40,164 bases of DNA. It comes from Methanobrevibacter sp. (lineage in GTDB: Archaea; Methanobacteriota; Methanobacteria; Methanobacteriales; Methanobacteriaceae). Every line of letters starts with the position of its first letter. The first letter of the stretch is position 1. The stretch is taken from the NCBI RefSeq assembly GCF_017539065.1, contig NZ_JAFYHP010000004.1, positions 1 through 40,164 on the forward strand, written 5' to 3'. Of this stretch, positions 33,808-40,164 are shown piece by piece. The notes beneath the pieces were generated by a model. That model saw only the letters and a list, made by a program, of their open reading frames with translations, was not told where the DNA came from and did not search any database. Both the position numbers and the translations under genes were made by a program.

Positions 33808-34671
33808 TTATAATACTTTTCTTATAATTACCGCAGGAGTGTGTGTGATGGAATCAAGGTCTTCGATAGTTACTTCATCAATTTCAGAGCCTAAAACCTC
33901 TTTGACGCTATGGATTGTTTTCATTTCTGTTGAAAGGGATTTCTGATAATCTTCCGCAATGTTCGCCATTTTTAAGGCGGTTTCGACATCTATCTTTTCG
34001 CTGCAGCCCAATGGGGTGGATCCCATGTTTTCAGACAGCTGCCCCCTCACATATCCCAAAAATCCGTTATCCGCATCGATGCCTTCAATGGCTATTGGAA
34101 GGGCGGTGAAGTATTTCCCGTTTTTCATGTAGGTGGCATCCGTGTCTATAATCATCACGCAGACTTCCTTTCCGATTTCCTTTTTAATTTCTTTTGCCAC
34201 TTTTTCGGGATTTTCGGGAAGAAGCGAAACAAATGTTCCGGGCGCATTGCTCAAATCAATTCCTGCTTCTGAAGCGGGTTTAAGGGCATGTTTCAGACCA
34301 TATAATTGAAGGACGACTTCCTTGTGGGCTTCGGTTTCCTTTGGAAGTTTTCTCAGATTCATTATGGTTCTTTTTTTGATTTTAAGCAGAGGTCCCAGAA
34401 TGTATCCCCACAGGTATTTGCTCCAAACGACCGTTAGAAATTTTGCGGTCAGTGATGGTGTGTAGAGTGCCTCATCAACCAGACGGTTCTGTGAAACTGA
34501 AACGGGAGTTTCTGCAATGACCAGATAATCATTGTCTTCCATCAGTCTTTTTGCAGGTTCGATTATGCAGTCCAGATTTTCGTTGGGCTTGATGTAGCCG
34601 GTTTCAATAGGGATTACGATATAATCTCCATTTTTCACATGCTTTATATTGTCAAGTTCAGAGGTCATCAT
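33808..34671 (-). CDS. CofE-like protein (F420-0:gamma-glutamyl ligase superfamily)
   Basis: The 287-residue protein resembles the F420-0:L-glutamate ligase fold: a start VIPIETGYIKPNEN, DNDYLVIAETPVSVSQNRLV, and CVMIIDTDATY, where CofE binds GTP and metal, followed by the GYVRGQLSENMGSTPLG segment. The order and spacing differ from typical CofE, so it is probably the second paralog group found in methanogens rather than the enzyme that adds glutamate to F420. Substrate unknown. Two adjacent ATGs (34671, 34668) start the frame and no ribosome binding site is seen; a TATA-like ATTTATATT near 34698-34706 suggests a nearly leaderless mRNA. Divergent from the next gene. Confidence 0.75.
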   Translation of the reverse strand: MMTSELDNIKHVKNGDYIVIPIETGYIKPNENLDCIIEPAKRLMEDNDYLVIAETPVSVSQNRLVDEALYTPSLTAKFLTVVWSKYLWGYILGPLLKIKKRTIMNLRKLPKETEAHKEVVLQLYGLKHALKPASEAGIDLSNAPGTFVSLLPENPEKVAKEIKKEIGKEVCVMIIDTDATYMKNGKYFTALPIAIEGIDADNGFLGYVRGQLSENMGSTPLGCSEKIDVETALKMANIAEDYQKSLSTEMKTIHSVKEVLGSEIDEVTIEDLDSITHTPAVIIRKVL

Positions 34672-34747
34672 AAAAATCTTTATTAAAAATTGATATTAAA
34701 TAATATAAATAATAGACTTTTAAATAATTATCTATTGGGATGATAGT

Positions 34748-35323
34748 ATGGAAAGAAAATTCATTACATATTTTGAAGAGCAAGGAAATGATTATACTGA
34801 TGAGCTGGTTAAGGCTGTTCGTGATAAATTGGAAGCCACAGACGGTATCAAAAGGGTATTGATTGCTTCATCAACCGGAGCATCTGCATTGAAGTTGTAT
34901 GGGGCTATTGAAGAGTTCGACGTTGAAATAATTAATGTCACCCATCATATGGGATTCAGCGGCCCTAATGAACCGGATATCTCTCAGGATATGGTTGAAA
35001 AATTAGAAGACGTTGGAATTAAGACATATTTTGGAAGTCATGCATTCAGCGGGGCTGCAAGAGGAGTAACCAACAAGTATGGAGGATATTCCCCTTTGGA
35101 TGTCGTTGCCGATACATTAAGAATGTTTTCACATGGTATTAAAGTATCTGCAGAAATCTCCATAATGGCTGCAGATGCAGGATTAATCCCGGTCGGCGAA
35201 AAAATAATTGCCATTGGAGGCAGAGGCCACGGCGTTGATACTGCAGTTATTTTGACCCCTGTCAATGCAAAAGATTTATTTAAGTTAAAGTTCCATGAAA
35301 TAATTGCAATGCCTAAAGATTAA
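34748..35323 (+). CDS. Stand-alone pyruvate-kinase C-terminal-like domain protein
   Basis: The 191-residue protein matches the alpha/beta C-terminal domain of pyruvate kinase (PK_C-like): KRVLIASSTGASALKLYGAI, VTHHMGFSGPNEPDIS, SHAFSGAARGVTNKYGGYSPLDVVADTLRMFSHGIK and AADAGLIPVGEKIIAIGGRGHGVDTAVIL. Single-domain forms like this are conserved in methanogens and have no assigned function; the domain binds effectors in pyruvate kinase, so a sensor or small enzyme role is possible. GGGATGAT precedes ATG 34748. It shares a promoter region with the divergent CofE-like gene. Confidence 0.8.
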   Translation: MERKFITYFEEQGNDYTDELVKAVRDKLEATDGIKRVLIASSTGASALKLYGAIEEFDVEIINVTHHMGFSGPNEPDISQDMVEKLEDVGIKTYFGSHAFSGAARGVTNKYGGYSPLDVVADTLRMFSHGIKVSAEISIMAADAGLIPVGEKIIAIGGRGHGVDTAVILTPVNAKDLFKLKFHEIIAMPKD

Positions 35324-35420
35324 ATATTACAAATTAATATAATAATTAGTTGCATTTAAATATTAGTTACAATAGAAATATTTAACAATTATATTAAATA
35401 AGCGATAGTGGGGTTAAGTT

Positions 35421-36557
35421 GTGAAATTTATAGATGATGCAATCAAAGAATCCGAACAAAGAATGGAAGAGAAAACACCAGAAAAACTCTCTTCAGACAT
35501 TGATGATGATCTTATAGAGTTAATTAAAGAAGCTAAAACTAATATATATGTTGTTGGTGCTGGTGGAGCTGGAAATAATACCATTACAAGATTAAACGAA
35601 ATGGGTATTGAAGGCGCAACAACTATAGCAGTAAATACTGATGCTCAAGATTTATTTTACAGCCAGTCAGGCAAAAAGATTCTTCTTGGTAGACAAACTT
35701 CAAAAGGATTAGGTGCAGGCGGAAACCCATCAGTCGGTGAAGAATGCGCTGAAGAAAGTGAAGATGAAATCAGAGAAGAATTAGAAGGCGCAGACATGGT
35801 ATTTGTGACCTGTGGTCTTGGTGGAGGAACCGGTACAGGTTCAGCACCAATTATCGCTAAATTATCTAAAAAATTAGGAGCATTAACTGTTGCTGTTGCT
35901 ACTATGCCGTTTTCTGCTGAAGGTATCAAAAGAAGAGAAAACGCAGAACAAGGTTTAGAAAAACTTCAAGAAGCTTCCGACACCGTTATTATTATACCAA
36001 ATGATAAATTATTGGAAGTGGCTCCGAACTTACCATTGAATAAAGCATTCATGGTATCAGATGAAATATTGGGCAGAGCCGTTAAAGGAATCACAGAATT
36101 GATTACCAAAAAAGGTCTTGTAAGTTTAGACTTCGCAGACATTAAGAGTATCATGGGCGGTTCCGGTATGGCAATGATTGGTATGGGAGAATCTGAATCT
36201 GGAGACAGAGCTTTAGAATCCGTACATGAAGCATTAAGCAGCCCATTATTGGACATCGATATTTCAAACGCTACCGGTGCATTAGTTAACATAACTGGTA
36301 GTTCTGATTTGACATTACATGAAGCTGAAAAAATCGTTCAAGTTGTTGCTGACAAGTTAGATCCTGAAGCCAACATTATTTGGGGTACTCAAATTGACGA
36401 AAGTCTCCAAAATGTTGTTAGAACCACTGTGGTTGTTTCAGGCATTAAGGCTAATTATACATCAGACAGTACATCAGACAATGATTATAATGATGACATT
36501 AGCCAAGCTGATGCAGCTAGCGACCAATTAGATGATTTTATTGATGGAATTTTCTAA
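35421..36557 (+). CDS. ftsZ: Cell division protein FtsZ
   Basis: The 378-residue tubulin-like GTPase has [13 protein letters not shown], the signature [10 protein letters not shown] (134-143), the T7 region ([11 protein letters not shown], nucleotide hydrolysis) and a C-terminal tail with acidic stretches ending DDFIDGIF, a likely anchor-binding peptide. It forms the division ring. About 35 N-terminal residues precede the core, typical for archaeal FtsZ1. The start is GTG 35421 after GTGGGGTT. The gene is alone; the preceding 97 bases are very AT-rich. secE follows 110 bases later. Confidence 0.96.
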   Translation: MKFIDDAIKESEQRMEEKTPEKLSSDIDDDLIELIKEAKTNIYVVGAGGAGNNTITRLNEMGIEGATTIAVNTDAQDLFYSQSGKKILLGRQTSKGLGAGGNPSVGEECAEESEDEIREELEGADMVFVTCGLGGGTGTGSAPIIAKLSKKLGALTVAVATMPFSAEGIKRRENAEQGLEKLQEASDTVIIIPNDKLLEVAPNLPLNKAFMVSDEILGRAVKGITELITKKGLVSLDFADIKSIMGGSGMAMIGMGESESGDRALESVHEALSSPLLDIDISNATGALVNITGSSDLTLHEAEKIVQVVADKLDPEANIIWGTQIDESLQNVVRTTVVVSGIKANYTSDSTSDNDYNDDISQADAASDQLDDFIDGIF

Positions 36558-36667
36558 ATTCTATCTTCATTTTTTTTGTAATGATGCAAACATTTATTAA
36601 TGGTCAGACTATAAATTATTTATTACTATTAATTTAGTATAATTTTTTTAATTTTAAGGTTATTTAT

Positions 36668-36847
36668 ATGGATTTTAAAGAAACTTTTGACAAATTTATT
36701 AAAGATGCAAAAAGAGTATTAAAGGTATCAAGAAAGCCTGACGGAAAAGAATATTTGGATTTAGCTAAGGTTTCAGCTATTGGGGTTGTAATCGTTGGCG
36801 GTATCGGATATCTTATCGTCTGTTTCGGTTATTTAATTGGTTTATAA
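36668..36847 (+). CDS. secE: Protein translocase subunit SecE (Sec61 gamma)
   Basis: This 59-residue protein has an amphipathic N-terminal helix (KETFDKFIKDAKRVLKVSRKP) and one membrane helix (about 37-57: VSAIGVVIVGGIGYLIVCFG). Size, layout and its place before spt5 match the archaeal SecE that clamps SecY. AAGGTTAT lies upstream of ATG 36668. The 230 bases to spt5 include T-runs and TATA-like elements (near 36925-36950), so spt5 may have its own promoter. Confidence 0.93.
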   Translation: MDFKETFDKFIKDAKRVLKVSRKPDGKEYLDLAKVSAIGVVIVGGIGYLIVCFGYLIGL

Positions 36848-37077
36848 AACCAATCTTCTTTTTTTGATCCATTAATTTTTTTTATTTTGCATATTTTTTC
36901 TAGGAAATATTGTTTTTTTGAAAACTTTTAAATACTATGATTTATCATATATATTACTATTATAGAAATCTTATTTTTCAGATTTTATTTCGGAAAATAA
37001 TGGCTTTTATAATATTTTTTAACTTAATGTATGATTTTATTAACAAGTAAAAATTTAAAAATATAGGTGAATTTTTC

Positions 37078-37548
37078 ATGGAAGATACTAACAGTTCCAT
37101 ATATGCTCTTAAGACCTCTGCAGGTCAAGAAAGAAATGTTGCAAGACTTCTAGCACGTAAAGCTAGAACTATTGATGGCATAGGCATTTCATCAATTCTT
37201 GTTCCAGAATCTTTAAAAGGATATATTCTAGTTGAATCTTCAACAAAAATAGATCTTAGGAATCCTGATTTAAAAGTACAACATTTAAGAGGGGTTGTAG
37301 AAGGTAGTGTTGGTATTACCTTTGAAGAAGTGAAAAGATTCTTAAAACCGGAACCTATTATTTCCTCTATTCAAAAAGGAAGTATTGTGGAGCTTATTTC
37401 TGGCCCATTTAAAGGTGAAAGAGCAAAAGTGGTTCGTATTGATGAATCACGTGAAGAAGTCGTTCTTGAGTTAATAGAAGCTGCAGTGCCAATTCCGGTT
37501 ACTGTTAAAGCTGATCAAATTAGAATAATTCAAAAGGAGGCTGACTGA
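37078..37548 (+). CDS. spt5: Transcription elongation factor Spt5 (NusG)
   Basis: The 156-residue protein has an NGN domain (about 8-90) and a KOW domain ([29 protein letters not shown]). With Spt4 it clamps RNA polymerase on DNA for processive elongation. TAGGTGAA precedes ATG 37078. Its TGA overlaps the ATG of rpl11, the standard archaeal coupling of secE-spt5-rpl11. Confidence 0.95.
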   Translation: MEDTNSSIYALKTSAGQERNVARLLARKARTIDGIGISSILVPESLKGYILVESSTKIDLRNPDLKVQHLRGVVEGSVGITFEEVKRFLKPEPIISSIQKGSIVELISGPFKGERAKVVRIDESREEVVLELIEAAVPIPVTVKADQIRIIQKEAD

Positions 37549-38030
37549 TGGCTAAAGATACAGTCGAAGTTCTTATCGAAGGTGGAACCGCTACTCCTGG
37601 ACCACCATTAGGACCTGCTTTAGGACCTCTCGGTATTAACATGATGCAAGTAGTAGAAGAAATCAACAAAAAAAGTGCTGACTTTGCAGGAATGAAAGTG
37701 CCTGTAATCATCAGTGTTGATAGGGATACTAAAGAATTCGAAATCGAAATCGGTACTCCGCCAACTACTGCGCTTATCATGGAAGAATTGGGCATCGAAA
37801 AAGCTTCTCATGAACCAGGTTTAGACATCATTAATGATGTTCCTATTGAAACCGCTTTAAAAATCGCTAGAATGAAATTCGATTCATTACTTGCAAACGA
37901 TTACAAAGCAGGTGTCAAAGAAGTTATGGGAACCTGTGTAAGTATGGGATTATCTGTTGACGGTAAAGACCCAAGAGAAGCACAAAAAGATGTTGATGCT
38001 GGAGTATACGACGATATCCTAAACGAATAG
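37548..38030 (+). CDS. rpl11: Ribosomal protein L11
   Basis: The 160-residue protein begins [26 protein letters not shown], the proline/glycine rRNA-binding start of L11, and has the archaeal C-terminal extension ([24 protein letters not shown]). It binds the GTPase centre of 23S rRNA. The AAAGGAGG site lies inside the end of spt5, and the start overlaps the spt5 stop. Confidence 0.97.
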   Translation: MAKDTVEVLIEGGTATPGPPLGPALGPLGINMMQVVEEINKKSADFAGMKVPVIISVDRDTKEFEIEIGTPPTTALIMEELGIEKASHEPGLDIINDVPIETALKIARMKFDSLLANDYKAGVKEVMGTCVSMGLSVDGKDPREAQKDVDAGVYDDILNE

Positions 38031-38067
38031 ATATTGTCCAGTTAAAATTTAAATTAAGTTAATAAAT

Positions 38068-38116
38068 ACAGTGTATATGACGTTATAATTCAAGTTATAA
38101 TTGATATACTGTTTTT
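38068..38116 (+). terminator. Extended hairpin with T run between rpl11 and rpl1
   Basis: ACAGTgTATAT (38068-38078, one bulged G) pairs with ATATACTGT (38104-38112). Inside are two GTTATAATT copies (38082-38090, 38094-38102) whose TTATAA cores can also pair. Five T follow. It could end or attenuate transcription between the two ribosomal genes. Confidence 0.4.
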
Positions 38117-38180
38117 AATTCATGCAATCGTTTAAGAATTTTTTTCTTGTAATGATACTCATGAAACCAAAATAAATCCA

Positions 38181-38196
38181 ATGAACAAATGTTCAT
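38181..38196 (+). promoter_or_regulatory. Hairpin next to the rpl1 ribosome binding site
   Basis: ATGAAC-AAAT-GTTCAT is a perfect 6-bp stem with a 4-nt loop. The GGGGGTT site of rpl1 starts at the next base, so folding could affect access of the ribosome. Confidence 0.4.
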
Positions 38197-38207
38197 GGGG
38201 GTTAAAT

Positions 38208-38846
38208 ATGACACAAGATGTAGTGAACGCGGTGAAGGAGGCAAAAGAACAGTCAAAGCCGAGAAACTTCACTGAGTCCGTAGATGTTATTATCAACATC
38301 CGCGACTTAGATGTCAAAAAACCAGAAAACAGGTTTAGTGAGGAAGTTGCTCTTCCTAATGGCCGTGGCAAAGATATTAATATCGGAGTCATTGCTGATG
38401 GGGAACTCATTGTTCAAGCTAAAGATGCTGGTCTTGACGTCGTAATCAACAAAGTAGATTTAGAAGAGTTTGGAAAAGACAGAAAAGCAGCTAAAAAAAT
38501 GGCTAACTCTGTTGATTTCTTAGTAGCTCAAGCTGATATGATGCCGCTCGTAGGTAGATTCTTAGGTCCAGTTCTTGGTCCTCGTGGAAAAATGCCTAAA
38601 CCGGTGCCTGCAAGTATCAAACTAGATCCTCTTTTAGAAAGATTACGAAATACTGTCAAAGTTGGTGTAAAACAACAAGCAAGTATTCAAATTGTTGTTG
38701 GAAGCCAAGACATGTCAGACGAGGACATAGCTGAAAATGTTGAAACTGTTCTTACAGTCTTAGACCGCAATTTAGAAAAAGGAAGAAGTCAAATAAAGTC
38801 CATGTTTATTAAAACAACTATGGGACCAGTAGTGAGGGTGATCTAA
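38208..38846 (+). CDS. rpl1: Ribosomal protein L1
   Basis: From ATG 38208 the protein has 212 residues. The longer in-frame ATG at 38181 lies inside the hairpin and would put the GGGGGTT site within the gene. L1 features are the [17 protein letters not shown] start, [21 protein letters not shown] and the [15 protein letters not shown] strand. In Methanococcus L1 represses its own operon by binding the start of its mRNA; whether the hairpin here is such a site is unproven. Its TAA overlaps the rplP0 ATG. Confidence 0.96.
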   Translation: MTQDVVNAVKEAKEQSKPRNFTESVDVIINIRDLDVKKPENRFSEEVALPNGRGKDINIGVIADGELIVQAKDAGLDVVINKVDLEEFGKDRKAAKKMANSVDFLVAQADMMPLVGRFLGPVLGPRGKMPKPVPASIKLDPLLERLRNTVKVGVKQQASIQIVVGSQDMSDEDIAENVETVLTVLDRNLEKGRSQIKSMFIKTTMGPVVRVI

Positions 38847-39856
38847 TGGCTCATGTTGCTGAATGGAAAAAGGAAGAAGTTAACGAGCTAAAAGGTATCA
38901 TTGGCGAACACGAAGTAATCGGTATCGTCGACTTGATGAACATTCCTGCAAAACAGCTCCAAGAAATGAGAAAATCTCTCAAAGGCAAAGCTGTTATCAG
39001 AATGTCCAAAATAAACCTTATTAATTTAGCTTTAGAAGATTGCAATGCTGATAAAACCAACATTGTTGATTTATCTGAACATATGGATGGTCAAGTTGCA
39101 ATTATCGCAACCGAAATGAACCCTTTCAAACTATACAAAATATTGGAAGACAGCAAAACTTCAGCTCCTGCAAAACCAGGTGCTATTGCTCCTGAAGATA
39201 TTGTAGTGCCGGAAGGGGACACTGGATTTGAACCAGGTCCATTTTTAGGTGAATTACAACAAGTGGGAATTCCTGCAAAAATCGACAAAGGAAAAATTTG
39301 CGTTCAAAAAGACACTGTTGTAGTGGCAGCCGGTGAGGAAGTATCCAAACAAGTTGCAGCAACATTATCAAGAATGGACATCAATCCGATGGAAGTAGGA
39401 ATTAATTTAAAAGCAGTATATGAAGAAGGATCTGTTTACACTTCTGATTTACTCGCAATCGATGAAGAACAAACATTAGCTGACATACAGAATGCATTCA
39501 GAAATGCATTTAACTTATCTGTAAATGCAGCAATACCTACTGACGAAACTATTTCCACTATTATTACTCTCGCATACACCAGAGCAATTAATGTCGGTGT
39601 ACAAGCAGCTATCATGACCTCTGAAACTTCAGAACCAATTATCGGTTTAGCACAAGCTAAAATGTTAGCTTTAGCAGCAGAAGTTGCTGATGCACCTGGT
39701 GCTATCGACGACGAATTAGCTGAAAAACTTTCCAGCGTTGCTGTAGCAGCAGCTCCAGCAGCAGAAGAAGTTGTTGAAGAAGAAGAGGAAGACGAGGAAG
39801 AAGAAGAAAATAGTGAAGAAACAGCAGCAGCTGGGTTAGGAGCTCTGTTTGGTTAA
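38846..39856 (+). CDS. rplP0: Ribosomal stalk protein P0 (L10)
   Basis: The 336-residue archaeal P0 has an N-terminal rRNA-binding domain ([27 protein letters not shown]...), an archaeal insertion with [18 protein letters not shown], helices that dock L12 dimers and an acidic tail ending [13 protein letters not shown]. It overlaps rpl1 by one base and is followed after 60 bases by rpl12. Confidence 0.97.
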   Translation: MAHVAEWKKEEVNELKGIIGEHEVIGIVDLMNIPAKQLQEMRKSLKGKAVIRMSKINLINLALEDCNADKTNIVDLSEHMDGQVAIIATEMNPFKLYKILEDSKTSAPAKPGAIAPEDIVVPEGDTGFEPGPFLGELQQVGIPAKIDKGKICVQKDTVVVAAGEEVSKQVAATLSRMDINPMEVGINLKAVYEEGSVYTSDLLAIDEEQTLADIQNAFRNAFNLSVNAAIPTDETISTIITLAYTRAINVGVQAAIMTSETSEPIIGLAQAKMLALAAEVADAPGAIDDELAEKLSSVAVAAAPAAEEVVEEEEEDEEEEENSEETAAAGLGALFG

Positions 39857-39916
39857 ACTTAAAAATTTTAATTATTATTGAAAACTAACACTTTAAAATA
39901 AACTAATGGTGATAAC

Positions 39917-40164
39917 ATGGAATATATATATGCGGCAATGATTTTGCACAGTGCAGAAAAAGATATTAACGAAGAAAATGTTAAAAGTATTATTGAAGCA
40001 GCAGGAATTGAAGCTGATGACGCTAGAATCAAAGCTTTAATCGCAGCTTTAGAAGATGTAGACATCGATGAAGCTATGGAAACTACTGCTATGGCAGCAG
40101 CTGCACCAGTAGCAGCAGCACCTGCAGCAGAAGAAGTAGTTGAAGAAGAAGAGGAAGAAGAAGA
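39917..40164 (+). CDS. rpl12: Ribosomal stalk protein L12/P1 (3' end outside window)
   Basis: The 82 visible residues start [22 protein letters not shown], the archaeal L12 dimerisation domain, continue through an alanine/proline hinge and reach the glutamate-rich tail, where the window ends. L12 recruits translation factors. GGTGATAAC is directly before ATG 39917, and the gene follows rplP0 in the standard order. Confidence 0.96.
   Translation, partial: MEYIYAAMILHSAEKDINEENVKSIIEAAGIEADDARIKALIAALEDVDIDEAMETTAMAAAAPVAAAPAAEEVVEEEEEEE

Noticed and set aside
38181..38207. Longer start for ribosomal protein L1
   Set aside because: The extra nine residues are not part of L1 and the ribosome binding site GGGGGTT would lie inside the gene.

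Overview
The window comes from an AT-rich archaeal genome and reads as a hydrogenotrophic methanogen of the Methanobacteriales, most likely Methanobrevibacter or a close relative. The evidence is archaeal information-processing genes (TFE, Spt5, SecE, Pelota, Cdc48, ATP-dependent DNA ligase, P-stalk proteins P0/L12), a methanogenesis marker 8 gene, a CofE-like F420 ligase homolog, pseudomurein-type envelope genes, and a giant Ig-repeat adhesin-like protein of the kind typical of Methanobrevibacter. Names below come from reading motifs and family resemblance by eye; no database search was run.

Region 1 (1-9250): the 3' part of a secreted Ig-module adhesin-like protein, a DUF92 membrane protein, apgM and the first phosphoglucosamine mutase (glmM), facing a membrane-anchored LCP/DUF4012-like protein and a rubredoxin. 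Region 2 (9409-15663): a tight + strand run glmU - gamma-carbonic-anhydrase-like - hisC - NrdG2-type radical SAM activase - ASCH/TPR protein, facing a second glmM-like gene and a membrane-anchored OB-fold protein. glmM, glmU and the second mutase make UDP-GlcNAc, a precursor of pseudomurein and glycans.

Region 3 (16208-25658): a YhhQ-type queuosine/archaeosine-precursor transporter, DNA ligase plus thiC as an overlapping pair, a DnaQ-like exonuclease, methanogenesis marker 8, Cdc48 and prephenate dehydrogenase. The gap between marker 8 and cdc48 holds two exact 32-bp repeats, each with a perfect 9-bp stem. Region 4 (25723-31013): pelota, then a divergent MraY-like membrane transferase and a MurG-like glycosyltransferase (probable envelope pair), then a dihydrolipoamide-dehydrogenase-like flavoprotein, hypC and an ACT-domain protein.

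Region 5 (31141-35323): tRNA-Ile(GAT) with a perfect 16-bp palindrome at its predicted start point, a MIP18/DUF59 Fe-S factor, and an operon TFE - HD protein - short ArcS-like protein. A CofE-like protein diverges from a stand-alone pyruvate-kinase C-terminal-domain protein. Region 6 (35421-end): ftsZ, then the conserved archaeal cluster secE - spt5 - rpl11 - rpl1 - rplP0 - rpl12 (cut by the window end), with hairpins between rpl11 and rpl1.

Most genes are ordinary housekeeping genes and I see no complete novel system. The best leads are the MraY-like/MurG-like pair, the twin hairpin repeats, a TFE with an N-terminal extension and altered zinc ribbon, the palindrome at the tRNA-Ile start, the LCP-like protein, and the very basic adhesin tail. 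No CRISPR array, insertion sequence or rRNA was found.
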